This document shows positions 1-8,017 of a stretch of DNA of 64,000 nucleotides, piece after piece. This stretch comes from Ferrimonas senticii DSM 18821 (GTDB lineage: Bacteria > Pseudomonadota > Gammaproteobacteria > Enterobacterales > Shewanellaceae). The translations under genes were made by a program, and so were the position numbers. The stretch spans positions 62,001-126,000 of the forward strand of contig NZ_AUGM01000012.1 in the NCBI RefSeq assembly GCF_000422665.1, given 5' to 3'. A model generated the notes under the pieces. That model had not been told where the DNA came from and did no database searches. It saw only the letters and a list, made by a program, of their open reading frames with translations. Every line of letters starts with the position of its first letter. Positions within the stretch are counted from its first letter, which is position 1.

Positions 1-465
1 GTGCCACTGCTGTCGCTGTTCTTAGCCAGCACCTTTGCCTGTTACGGGCTGCTGCGCAAACGCATTCAGCTGCAGGCCGCCACCGGTTTACTGATTGAAA
101 CCGCACTGCTGCTGCCGCTGGCAGTTGGCTATTGGTATCTGCTGGATACCCCAACCTCCAACTTGGCCAACAACAGCACTACCATCAATACGCTGCTGCT
201 GGCGGCGGGGGTGGTCACCACCTTGCCATTATTGGCGTTCAGCGCGGCCGCAACGCGGATCCCGTTCTACTTACTAGGGATGCTGCAGTACATCGGCCCA
301 ACCTTTATGCTGCTGATGGCACTATTGGTGTTTAACGAACCGTTTAAGGCCGAGCAAACCGTGACCTTCGGCTGCATCTGGGCGGCGCTGGTGTTAATGA
401 GCATTGACGCGGTGCTGACCGCCAAGCGCAAACGCCGCGAACGCAAACTGGCGGCGCAGGGTTAA
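1..465 (+). CDS. rarD: RarD/EamA-family permease, C-terminal part (5' truncated by window edge)
   Basis: The visible 154 residues are strongly hydrophobic with about five membrane segments (near residues 2-18, 27-45, 65-84, 88-110 and 118-137), and end in a basic tail (KRKRRERK). The start FACYGLLRKR followed by TGLLIETALLLPLA resembles the second half of RarD, a ten-helix drug/metabolite-superfamily inner-membrane protein; the substrate is not established. The reading frame is open at base 1, so the GTG there is unlikely to be the true start and about half of the protein lies outside the window. A terminator hairpin follows directly. The family assignment is by remembered similarity; any EamA exporter would look alike over this length. 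Confidence 0.7.
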   Translation: MPLLSLFLASTFACYGLLRKRIQLQAATGLLIETALLLPLAVGYWYLLDTPTSNLANNSTTINTLLLAAGVVTTLPLLAFSAAATRIPFYLLGMLQYIGPTFMLLMALLVFNEPFKAEQTVTFGCIWAALVLMSIDAVLTAKRKRRERKLAAQG

Positions 466-478
466 TCTTCTGCCCAAC

Positions 479-510
479 AAAAATGGGAGCCCCAACGGCT
501 CCCATTTTTT
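479..510 (+). terminator. Rho-independent terminator of the rarD-like gene
   Basis: An 11-bp perfect stem (481-491 with 497-507, AAATGGGAGCC) closes a five-base loop and runs into a T tract. It sits 15 bases after the permease stop codon. Confidence 0.85.
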
Positions 511-519
511 GTTTGCTAC

Positions 520-766
520 TAGGGCGTGTTGACGTTTGGTGTTCAGAATTTGGTCGAGGATAGCAGCTGTCAATCGAGGATTGCGATTGAAGGCATAGTG
601 GCTCTACGTCGAAATCGTATGACGAAGAGTGACAACTGCTAGTCCGACCCTGCAAGGCACCCCTTTGTGACCACAAAACAGCAAAACAAACCGGCCAAGT
701 TCAATTTGCTTTCAAAAGTAGCCAATAATGGGCGCAAAAATATACGGCAAAGGTCAACACGCCCTA
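520..766. mobile_element. MITE-like element with perfect 14-bp terminal inverted repeats
   Basis: The 247-bp segment begins TAGGGCGTGTTGAC (520-533) and ends with its exact reverse complement GTCAACACGCCCTA (753-766). The match continues imperfectly inward (GTTTG against CAAAG). No credible coding sequence lies inside; an open frame across it on the minus strand has no family features. The outer TA could be a TA target duplication, making the true terminal repeat start at GGGCG. It fills the gap between the rarD terminator and the hemY stop codon, ending one base before that stop. Terminal sequences of this kind are, from memory, dispersed in related marine gammaproteobacteria. Confidence 0.7.
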
Positions 767-767
767 C

Positions 768-1940
768 CTAACTGGCTTGCATCAAGGTCAGCATCTTGCG
801 GTAGTTCGACAACGCTTTGTCATTACGATTAAGCGCTTCTTGCAAGCGGATCACCTGCTGATAACGGGCCAGGCTAGGTTCGCTATCCAGCGCAAGCTGA
901 TAGTGCTTCAGTGCCAACTCGAACTGATTGCGCTGTTTTGCTAAAGCGCCCAAGCAGCTCTGCAGCGCTGGATCGTTGTTGTCTGGAAACTTGCGCTTAA
1001 GGATATTGGCCACCTCTTCCGAGGCGCCCTTACTGGCGTCCACCAACAGCGCCAGCAACGGCGCTTGCTCGGCTGGATCGACCAGTTTATCCAAGATAAA
1101 GCTGCGGGATTTTTCCGGCTGCTGCAGGCGCAACAGCGCTTCGGCATAGGCCAGTTGCAGTTGCGGCGCTTTCTTCATCGGCCGCTTCAAACCGTCCCAC
1201 ACCGCCTTAACCCCGTCGAAGGTTTCACAGGCATTAAAACGGGCTTGCTCCGCTTCGATCGGTAGCTCGGCTAGGGTTTCCGCCGGCAAACTGCGATCCC
1301 GTTTTAACAGCGGGATCAGTCGCGCCAAGGCATCCCAATCTTGCTGGGCACGGAACAGCGCTAACGCCAACCGCAGTACCGCAGGCTTGTGCTTAATCAC
1401 CACGTCCAATTGGTCATACAACTGCCGCGCTGACTCAAGCTCACCATCATCAAGCAGGTAGCGGATCCGAGTGATCTGCGCGGTTGCCTCGGCGCCCTCT
1501 AGCTTGCCAGCCTGTTCCAGGTGTTGCTGCCACGCCTCACTGTCACCACGGTGGTGCGCAGCACGGGCAGCGGCAAAATAGTTAAACAGCGGGATTTCGC
1601 CTTCATTGGCGCCTTTCAGCATCGCTTTTTCCGCCCGCGGCCAATCCTGCTCTGCCAACGCCAAGATCCCAGTTAGGGTATGCTTCTTAGCCTGACGACG
1701 ACGCCAGCGCTTAGGCATCAGCAAGGTCGCACCCGTCGCTTGCACCAGCTTGATAAAGCCCCACTCCAGCAGTTGCAGCGCGGTAAACGCCACCAACGCG
1801 ATCAACACCAACGCCACCAGTGAGGTTTCGATGGTGTAATCCGCCACCGAAATCATCACATAGCCTTTGTACTGCACCAGTTGTGGCCCCGCGAGCAAGC
1901 CCGCCAGTACCAACAGCGCCACTACCAATAAGCGGATCAT
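768..1940 (-). CDS. hemY: HemY, TPR-containing inner-membrane protein of the heme operon
   Basis: This is the 390-residue last gene of the hemCDXY operon. Two N-terminal membrane segments (about residues 2-18 and 40-60) match the HemY_N architecture, followed by a long helical region with TPR-like repeats to the C terminus (for example FELALKHYQLALDSEP near residue 340). HemY homologues in enterobacteria are linked to heme synthesis, but their biochemical role is unsettled; this is not the Gram-positive HemY oxidase. The start overlaps the hemX stop by four bases (ATGA type), indicating translational coupling. The stop codon lies directly beside the MITE end at 766, so any native terminator may have been displaced. 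Confidence 0.9.
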   Translation of the reverse strand: MIRLLVVALLVLAGLLAGPQLVQYKGYVMISVADYTIETSLVALVLIALVAFTALQLLEWGFIKLVQATGATLLMPKRWRRRQAKKHTLTGILALAEQDWPRAEKAMLKGANEGEIPLFNYFAAARAAHHRGDSEAWQQHLEQAGKLEGAEATAQITRIRYLLDDGELESARQLYDQLDVVIKHKPAVLRLALALFRAQQDWDALARLIPLLKRDRSLPAETLAELPIEAEQARFNACETFDGVKAVWDGLKRPMKKAPQLQLAYAEALLRLQQPEKSRSFILDKLVDPAEQAPLLALLVDASKGASEEVANILKRKFPDNNDPALQSCLGALAKQRNQFELALKHYQLALDSEPSLARYQQVIRLQEALNRNDKALSNYRKMLTLMQAS

Positions 1941-3133
1941 GGCGCCTCCCGCAGCAACTTATCGTCAGCGGCCTGTTTCAGACCAGCAAGAGATTCAAAT
2001 TGCACCGCTTTAAGCTGAGCCATATCGGCCGCTTGCCAACGTTGCAGACGCGCCAACGCCGCTTGCACTTGGCTGGTGTCGAGATCAAAGTAATTCTGCA
2101 ACCACTGTTGAGCGGTTTGCAGCGACTGTCGCAATGCTTGTTGATCGCCGTGATACAGCGCCAATTGCGCTTGCAACAGCTTGCCGCGCATGTGCTCGCG
2201 CAGATACCACTCTTGCGCTGGCGCCAGCAGCGGTTGTACCTGTTCGGAACGACGGCGGACGGTGATGAAATCCTCCATCAGCGCTTGCCAACTGCGGCTC
2301 AGATTGGCTTGCCAATCGTTGATCTGATCGCTCAATTCGGTGCTCTGTGGCTGTTCAGCCACTTCCGGCAACTGCACTCGATTCAGCGGCAAGCGATCCA
2401 CTTCGCGTACCAGCGCTTCAATCGCCATGGCGACGCCATCACGATCAAATTGCGGTAGCCCCTGCACCATCGCCAAGTCGTTTTGCAGCGCTTGCCGCAG
2501 TGGTTTCAGATCTGGATTACCCAGCAGCGCCAAACGGCTATCGGCGTCTTGCAACAGCTTGATGGCGGTAGCGGCGTCTTGTTCCAGCACCAGCTTGCGT
2601 TCGGCCATCTGTACCAGATAACTGGCCTCCGCCAGCAGCCAGCTTTGCGGCGCCAACTGCTTCAGTTTCTGCTGCTCAGCTAAGATGGTTTGCTCGGCTT
2701 GAGCAAAGCCCGCTTGCACTTTGCCAATCGCCTGTTGATTCCCCAATTGCACCTGCCGCAGCTGCTCTAGCGTGGCGGATAGCTCACCGCCTTTTTGCTG
2801 CAACTGCTGCTTCAGGTTGCTGACTTCGGCACCGAGGGCAGCGCTGCTTTCGCGCTCTAACTGGCCCTGCTGCCACATCCAGCCGCCAAACACCAATGAG
2901 CCCACTCCCAGCAGCAATGCCACCACCGAGATGGTCAGCGCAGCACCAGCACCTTGCGGTTTTTGCTGTGGTTGCGGAGATTCTGTCGCCGCCGCTGCAG
3001 CAACCGTGGTGGCAGGCTCGCTCTGTGGTGCTGGCGCAACGGTTTGAGCCGGCTCCTCTGGGCTGGGTGAGTTGGCCTGATCAGCTTGGTCAGCGTTACT
3101 TGGGCTGTGCGGATCTTGGGGTTTCTGCTCCAT
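1937..3133 (-). CDS. hemX: HemX-family membrane protein
   Basis: The 398-residue protein has an N-terminal cytoplasmic tail rich in Pro, Gln and Ala (residues 1-65), one membrane helix (about 68-90), then a coiled-coil stretch rich in Gln and Leu (about 95-170) and a helical C-terminal domain. This is the architecture of enterobacterial HemX, often labelled uroporphyrinogen-III C-methyltransferase although no SAM-binding motif is visible here, so catalytic activity should not be assumed. Its start lies about 38 bases inside the hemD reading frame, and it overlaps hemY by four bases, so the three genes are tightly coupled. It was called from operon position plus architecture. Confidence 0.9.
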   Translation of the reverse strand: MEQKPQDPHSPSNADQADQANSPSPEEPAQTVAPAPQSEPATTVAAAAATESPQPQQKPQGAGAALTISVVALLLGVGSLVFGGWMWQQGQLERESSAALGAEVSNLKQQLQQKGGELSATLEQLRQVQLGNQQAIGKVQAGFAQAEQTILAEQQKLKQLAPQSWLLAEASYLVQMAERKLVLEQDAATAIKLLQDADSRLALLGNPDLKPLRQALQNDLAMVQGLPQFDRDGVAMAIEALVREVDRLPLNRVQLPEVAEQPQSTELSDQINDWQANLSRSWQALMEDFITVRRRSEQVQPLLAPAQEWYLREHMRGKLLQAQLALYHGDQQALRQSLQTAQQWLQNYFDLDTSQVQAALARLQRWQAADMAQLKAVQFESLAGLKQAADDKLLREAP

Positions 3134-3851
3134 GAGTATCCAATGTTCCTATCAAGTTGATAACGGCGTCATCGCTGGCACTACCGATCACCGAGACTCG
3201 GTGGCAACCATGTTGACGAGCCAATTGCGCCAAGCGCGGCACCGGCAACAACCAGTGCAATTGTTGTAACCACGGATGAGCAGATTCTGGTAACTGCTCA
3301 AAAAAGTTAGTAAATATCTCGCCACTGGTAGCCAGTATGGCGTCAACACCGGCCTGTTGCCATCCCCGCAGATGGTTATCGGTTAATGGCGGATAGCGGC
3401 GCTGGTATAGCACCCATGAGTGTACCCTATGTCCTTGCTGTTGCAGAGTTTCCGCCATAAAAGTGCGGCCGCCTTCGCCACCGACAATGACAATGTCTGC
3501 CTGTTCAAACTGCTGCCATTGAGATAACGCCAGCACCCCCTCGGAGGTTTCTTGATCCGGCGGTGGGCAGATGGCGTTGGCTCCGCATTGGCGTAGCGCC
3601 TTAGCGGTAGCGCCACCGACCGCAAAACAGGGCAAGCTTGGCCATTGCCCCCCAAGCTGCTTGTCGGCCAACTCGACCGCGTTTTTCGATACAAAAAACG
3701 CCGCGTCAGCATGCTGTAGCGGCGTTGTCGTTTGAGGCTGGCGCGGCTCAATCACCACCATCGGTTGGATGGTGGTGAGATGCCCTAACGCTTGTAACCG
3801 TTCCGCCAGCGCCTCATTGCGGCCGACGGGACGGGTTAGCAAAATATGCAT
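3096..3851 (-). CDS. hemD: Uroporphyrinogen-III synthase
   Basis: HemD cyclises hydroxymethylbilane to uroporphyrinogen III with inversion of ring D, the branch point to heme, siroheme and cobalamin. The 251-residue length is normal. The family is poorly conserved, but the N terminus (ILLTRPVGRNEALAERL) and the central VGGEGGRTFMAETL segment are typical, and the gene lies directly after hemC as in relatives. It starts 11 bases downstream of the hemC stop without an obvious ribosome-binding site, so translation may depend on hemC. The 3' end overlaps the hemX start. Confidence 0.92.
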   Translation of the reverse strand: MHILLTRPVGRNEALAERLQALGHLTTIQPMVVIEPRQPQTTTPLQHADAAFFVSKNAVELADKQLGGQWPSLPCFAVGGATAKALRQCGANAICPPPDQETSEGVLALSQWQQFEQADIVIVGGEGGRTFMAETLQQQGHRVHSWVLYQRRYPPLTDNHLRGWQQAGVDAILATSGEIFTNFFEQLPESAHPWLQQLHWLLPVPRLAQLARQHGCHRVSVIGSASDDAVINLIGTLDTHGAETPRSAQPK

Positions 3852-3862
3852 CGGTCGATAAA

Positions 3863-4795
3863 TTAACGATCGCCGTAGACTTTAGCGAGGATCTCGCCCG
3901 CGCCTTGAGCGCGCAGCTGCTCGGCCAATTGCTGGCCCAGCTGCTCCGCTTGCGCCACGCTGCCGCGGATCTCATCGGTCAGGATCTTAGAACCGTCTGG
4001 ATCGCCAACCAAGCCACGCAGCCACAGCTCATCGCCAGTGATCTCGGCGTAGGCACCGATTGGCACCTGACAACCGCCTTCCAGCGCGGTGTTCATGGCA
4101 CGTTCCGCCAGCACCCGAGCGCGAGTTGGGGCGTGCTCCAGCACTTTCAGCAACGCGATTAGCTCGGCGTCATCCAGACGACACTCAATGCCGACCGCAC
4201 CTTGGCCGTTAGCTGGCAGAGACTGTTCTGGCTCGATGAACGAGGCAATGCGCTCCTCCAGTTCCAGACGCTTTAGGCCAGCCGCCGCCAGAATGATAGC
4301 GTCGTATTCGCCGGCATCCAGTTTGGACAGACGGGTACCGACGTTGCCACGCAGATCGCGAATTTGCAGATCTGGGCGCATCGCCCGCAGTTGGCACTGG
4401 CGACGCAGAGAAGAGGAACCAACGATGGCGCCATGCGGCAGCTCTTCTAGGGTCTTGTAGCTGTTAGAGACAAACGCATCGCGTGGATCTTCACGCTCGC
4501 AGATCACCGTCAGGCCCAGACCTTCAGGAAACTCCACCGGTACATCTTTCATCGAATGCACCGCGATGTCCGCTTCGCCTTCCAACATCGCCACTTCCAG
4601 CTCTTTGACGAACAGGCCCTTGCCACCGACTTTGGCCAGCGGGGTATCGAGAATGATGTCGCCCTTGGTGGACATTGGCAGTAGGGTTACGGTTAACCCT
4701 GGGTGAGCTTGTTCCAGCTCAGCCTTTACAAATTCAGCTTGCCACAAGGCCAGTGGGCTCTTACGGGTTGCGATACGGATTTCTGTACGCGCCAT
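3863..4795 (-). CDS. hemC: Porphobilinogen deaminase (hydroxymethylbilane synthase)
   Basis: HemC joins four porphobilinogen molecules into hydroxymethylbilane in the cytoplasm, using a dipyrromethane cofactor attached to a cysteine. That cysteine is visible in [12 protein letters not shown] near residue 240, and the N-terminal [18 protein letters not shown] is the family signature. The start was set at the ATG giving [13 protein letters not shown] (310 residues); the longer open frame upstream has no family match, and AAGGAAA lies about ten bases before this ATG. It is first in the hemCDXY operon and divergent from cyaA, so the 220-bp intergenic region probably carries both promoters. Confidence 0.96.
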   Translation of the reverse strand: MARTEIRIATRKSPLALWQAEFVKAELEQAHPGLTVTLLPMSTKGDIILDTPLAKVGGKGLFVKELEVAMLEGEADIAVHSMKDVPVEFPEGLGLTVICEREDPRDAFVSNSYKTLEELPHGAIVGSSSLRRQCQLRAMRPDLQIRDLRGNVGTRLSKLDAGEYDAIILAAAGLKRLELEERIASFIEPEQSLPANGQGAVGIECRLDDAELIALLKVLEHAPTRARVLAERAMNTALEGGCQVPIGAYAEITGDELWLRGLVGDPDGSKILTDEIRGSVAQAEQLGQQLAEQLRAQGAGEILAKVYGDR

Positions 4796-4977
4796 GTTGG
4801 TGTTTCCTTGGCTGCAGATCGGCCAGCGATCTGGCTTTATGTATGGGTCAGTGGTCAATTATGTTGCCAGCTATAACAGAATGGAAAAAGGCGAACAGGT
4901 AACAGATCCGCAACAGCATTACTATTGGACTGCTGAATAATCGAGGTCGATCACGTTTTTAACGAACCACAACAAAA

Positions 4978-4993
4978 TGTTAGCCTGATCACA
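4978..4993. promoter_or_regulatory. CRP-like site in front of cyaA
   Basis: TGTTAGCCTGATCACA matches the cAMP-CRP consensus TGTGA-N6-TCACA at nine of ten positions. It is centred about 33 bases before the cyaA start codon. In E. coli cAMP-CRP represses a cyaA promoter, so negative autoregulation is a reasonable inference. It could also act on the divergent hemC promoter. Confidence 0.55.
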
Positions 4994-5018
4994 GTTCCGC
5001 CGTCGTTAAGGCCACCCT

Positions 5019-7289
5019 TTGAGCAATTTGCCGGATCGGCTCGCCCTTGCCGAGCAACTCAATCAGCACCGTTTGCAGCAAGCACAGCGGCGGCTGACGT
5101 CGCTGCAAGCAACGCTGTGGCAACAACTGCCGTGGCTGCTGCACAGCAATCGACCAGCACAGCTTGGATTTGTTAACGGCGCTCCCTATCGATTTAGCAC
5201 AGCGCCAACCCTGACGGCCCCCGACCAATTTACCGACAGCGACGATAGCTGCGAGCCACAACTGCTGGGGTTATACACCATGGGCAGCACCGGCAGTGTC
5301 GGCCAAGGGCCCGATAGTGACATCGATTGTTGGCTGATCTATCCGCCGAGCCTAACCGAAACCGCGCTGCAAAAACTGGAGCAAAAATGCCAACTGATCA
5401 GCGATCACTATCTGCAACTTGGCCTCGAACTGCACTTCTTTTTGCTGCCCCCAAATTGGTTGGAGTGCGGCCAGCGCGGCCAGCTTAGCCACGATCACAG
5501 CGGCCACGCCCAACAGTGGTTGTTACTGGAAGAGGTCTATCGCAGCCACATCCGCTTGGCTGGCAAGCCGCTGGCGTGGTGGCCACACGCACCGCAAGAC
5601 GATCCGCGCCTACTCAGCCTTGGTGAACTGCGCCATCTGCCGGCGGCCGAGGTGATCAGCACCGCCTTATGGCAACTGTTTAAAGGGGTCGATAGGCCGC
5701 ACAAGGCGCTGCTGAAGATCTTATTGTTGGAGAGCTACATCGCCAGCTACCCCGACCGTCAGATTATCCGCGATGAGCTGTGGACCGGCCTGCGCGCTGG
5801 CAAACCTTTGGCGCAGTTAGATCACTACCAACTGATCTACCAGCGTATCGAACGCTACCTTAACCGTATTCAAGATCGGCGCCGGCTGACTTTGGCTCAG
5901 CGCTGCTTCTATCTAAAAATCGCGGTGCCGATGAGCCGACCGCTGAGCCAGCAGGATGACCGTTATCGCTATCTGCGTGGATTAATTGGCAGTTGGCGTT
6001 ACACCCGCCAGCTGCTACAGCACCTGGATAACGCCCAACAGTGGCATGCGGGTCAACTGCAGTGGTTCAACGATCGTCTTGACCAAGCGCTGCTAACCAG
6101 CTTTCAACGAATGGCGCAGCACGCGCAACGGATGCAGTTGCCAAAACAGCTGCCGCTGGGTGAGCTAACCGTGATCAGCCGCCGCTTAGCGGCCACCTTC
6201 GATCATCGCGATGGCAAAGTGGCCAAACTGAATCGGCTTTGGAGCCAACAGCTGACTGAAGCCAAACTGACTCTGGTTGCCAGCAACCAGCCGGAGCAGC
6301 GCCAGCAATGGTATCTGTATCGGCATGCCCCCCAGGACAAACAGCTGTTGGGGCAAAGCCCGCTGTATCACAGTCAAGACCGGCTGCAGTGTCTGGCATG
6401 GGCCGCCAGCAACGGCCTGATCGACAGCCACAGCCAAATTTACTGCCATCAACAGCAGCACAGTCGTTTAAGCCAGCGCCTAACCGATATTGGCCGTCGT
6501 CTAGCGCTTTGGTGCAGCGAGCCCAAACGCCCCCGCTTTGATGCCTTAAGCCAACCATGGCACTACCAGCGCGCTTTGGTGGTGATCAACTTGGACGACG
6601 ATCCCAGCCGGCAGTTGCCGCTGCAACAGCGCTGGCCCAACGCCAACCCCTTGGCACTGGGGAAACCGGCTACATCGCTGCTGGGGCAACTGCATCTGTT
6701 AACCATCAGCAGTTGGGGGGAACTGCACTGCCGCCGCTATGACGGTCTCGAGGCGCCACTGCAATTGCTCAAACAGCTTGGTGGCGGCAGCGACAACCGC
6801 TTGCAACTGCAGGTACTCGGCTACGCCAAACGCTTTAATCAGGCCCTGTGCGCCAGCATCCAAGCGCTATTAAGCCAGCCGAAAACCGCGCTGCCATGGT
6901 CATTGCAATTGGCCAACCAACGGTTTGCAGTACAGTGGCAGCACCGACAGCTGCACTGGTGTACCGCAGAGCAGTCGTTGCCCGCACTTAGCAATCAACA
7001 ACCGCAAGCCTGCCTTAGCGCCCACGCTCGTTTGGGGCTGCAACAAGTGTTTATTCAGCCTTACGGAGCGCAGGTAACGGTGCATCAATCGGATCACCAC
7101 AATCGCCTGCACAGCCATACCATCGACGCCAATACCCTGCCGCTGGCACTGGATATGCTCAGCCTGCAGCGCGTCTGCCAACTCAGTGGCGTGGCCGCCG
7201 AAAACCGCCACGGCTTTGAACTGCCGCAGTTCTATCGGCTTCTTGAGGGTGATGATGGCAAGTTTCGGGTGGAGGATTGGCAAGGATAA
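5019..7289 (+). CDS. cyaA: Class I adenylate cyclase
   Basis: CyaA makes cAMP from ATP for CRP-dependent regulation. The catalytic nucleotidyltransferase motif is intact: MGSTGSVGQGPDSDIDCW (about residues 88-105) matches GS-x-GS plus the two-Asp DxD. The protein is 756 residues, shorter than the roughly 850 of E. coli, mostly in the C-terminal regulatory half. The start is TTG at 5019 with AAGG seven to eight bases upstream; an inefficient TTG start is also used by E. coli cyaA and is thought to limit synthesis. No upstream ATG is available in frame. A CRP-like site just upstream suggests feedback control. Confidence 0.96.
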   Translation: MSNLPDRLALAEQLNQHRLQQAQRRLTSLQATLWQQLPWLLHSNRPAQLGFVNGAPYRFSTAPTLTAPDQFTDSDDSCEPQLLGLYTMGSTGSVGQGPDSDIDCWLIYPPSLTETALQKLEQKCQLISDHYLQLGLELHFFLLPPNWLECGQRGQLSHDHSGHAQQWLLLEEVYRSHIRLAGKPLAWWPHAPQDDPRLLSLGELRHLPAAEVISTALWQLFKGVDRPHKALLKILLLESYIASYPDRQIIRDELWTGLRAGKPLAQLDHYQLIYQRIERYLNRIQDRRRLTLAQRCFYLKIAVPMSRPLSQQDDRYRYLRGLIGSWRYTRQLLQHLDNAQQWHAGQLQWFNDRLDQALLTSFQRMAQHAQRMQLPKQLPLGELTVISRRLAATFDHRDGKVAKLNRLWSQQLTEAKLTLVASNQPEQRQQWYLYRHAPQDKQLLGQSPLYHSQDRLQCLAWAASNGLIDSHSQIYCHQQQHSRLSQRLTDIGRRLALWCSEPKRPRFDALSQPWHYQRALVVINLDDDPSRQLPLQQRWPNANPLALGKPATSLLGQLHLLTISSWGELHCRRYDGLEAPLQLLKQLGGGSDNRLQLQVLGYAKRFNQALCASIQALLSQPKTALPWSLQLANQRFAVQWQHRQLHWCTAEQSLPALSNQQPQACLSAHARLGLQQVFIQPYGAQVTVHQSDHHNRLHSHTIDANTLPLALDMLSLQRVCQLSGVAAENRHGFELPQFYRLLEGDDGKFRVEDWQG

Positions 7290-7392
7290 GTGGTTAGTTG
7301 GCAGTCATTAGAGAGCCACAGCAATCAACACGCATGGCTCTGCTTTTGCTCTTCACTAACAACTACTTACTGTTAACTATTAACTGGCTTTG

Positions 7393-7422
7393 ACAAAAAA
7401 CGGCACCGCGATGGGTGCCGTT
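7393..7422 (-). terminator. Terminator of the 32-codon gene (and possibly of cyaA)
   Basis: The stem AACGGCACC (7399-7407) pairs with GGTGCCGTT (7414-7422). Read on the minus strand it is followed by six T residues, placing a strong terminator about 20 bases after the small gene's stop. On the plus strand the T tract is poor. Confidence 0.75.
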
Positions 7423-7441
7423 ATTGCTTAAAGGGCTCGAA

Positions 7442-7540
7442 TTACGCCGCTTTGTCCTTTGGTGCTGCTTTCGCTTGTTGGTTGCGCTCGAGATCTTTAA
7501 GCATCTGCTTAACGCGTTTGTTGCTCATTTGCTTAGCCAT
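7442..7540 (-). CDS. Uncharacterised 32-residue basic protein with complete expression signals
   Basis: The ORF encodes MAKQMSNKRVKQMLKDLE then RNQQAKAAPKDKAA: a lysine-rich peptide whose first 18 residues could form an amphipathic helix, with an Ala/Lys-rich tail. No family is recognised. The case for a real gene is its signals: AGGGAGA about eight bases before the ATG, a promoter-like pair upstream (TTGAGC, 18-bp spacer, TATAGT on the minus strand, 7578-7607), and a strong terminator just downstream (7393-7422). It stands alone between cyaA and the DUF2956 gene, with no overlap to either. A nucleic-acid-binding or ribosome-associated role would fit the charge, but that is only a guess. Confidence 0.65.
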   Translation of the reverse strand: MAKQMSNKRVKQMLKDLERNQQAKAAPKDKAA

Positions 7541-7577
7541 ACTGATTCTCCCTGTATTGGCGGAAATATGCCCTGTC

Positions 7578-7607
7578 ACTATAACGCAGTGGGCAAAAAA
7601 AGCTCAA
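7578..7607 (-). promoter_or_regulatory. Sigma-70-type promoter of the 32-codon gene
   Basis: On the minus strand TTGAGC (7607-7602) and TATAGT (7583-7578) are separated by 18 bases, about 40 bases before the small ORF. It is the best promoter match in this intergenic region. Confidence 0.55.
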
Positions 7608-7669
7608 TAACAGGGTGTTATCTTGGTGGTAAATCCACCAATGGCAACACAAACTACGTCAGCTCAGAG

Positions 7670-8017
7670 TCAGTGAAACAGATAACCGGCGACGGCAAAG
7701 CCTAACCACGACAGCGCCAGCAACAACCACGGCAACCGCGCTGGGTTGGTCGTTGTCGCCGCCGCTGCAACCGGCTCGGTTGTTGCCGCGGCTTTGCTGC
7801 GCAGTTGTTGTTTCTTGGCTTTATCGGCAGCGCGAGCTTTGGCCTTTTGCTGCTTCTTGTACTGCTCGATGCCGTGCTGAATGTCTTTGGCGATCAGCTT
7901 GGTTTGCTCTTTGGTCTGCCCAGCCACTTGAGTGGCGCGCGCGATTTTCATCGCTTCGGCCACCACCTGCTCCGAAGGCTTGTTGGTGGCAGCTTTGGCG
8001 GTTTGAGATTGGCTCAT
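7670..8017 (-). CDS. DUF2956-family protein with C-terminal membrane anchor
   Basis: This 115-residue protein has a polar N-terminal half carrying the family-typical segment AMKIARATQVAGQTKEQTK and KDIQHGIEQYKKQQKAKARA, a Lys/Ala-rich linker, and one C-terminal hydrophobic segment (about residues 94-113) that would tail-anchor it in the inner membrane. The function of DUF2956 is unknown. Its start overlaps the xerC stop by four bases (ATGA), so it is the last member of the lptM-lysA-dapF-DUF484-xerC operon. A weak hairpin without a T tract lies downstream at about 7628-7646. Confidence 0.8.
   Translation of the reverse strand: MSQSQTAKAATNKPSEQVVAEAMKIARATQVAGQTKEQTKLIAKDIQHGIEQYKKQQKAKARAADKAKKQQLRSKAAATTEPVAAAATTTNPARLPWLLLALSWLGFAVAGYLFH

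Noticed and set aside
344-676. 110-codon minus-strand ORF across the rarD end and MITE
   Set aside because: It spans a gene end, a terminator and a mobile element; the sequence has no family features.
1820-2458. 212-codon plus-strand ORF opposite hemX/hemY
   Set aside because: Antisense shadow of two well-supported genes; low-complexity composition and no start signals.
1937-3133. HemX as an active uroporphyrinogen-III methyltransferase
   Set aside because: No SAM-binding motif is visible; the usual product name appears to be inherited rather than supported.
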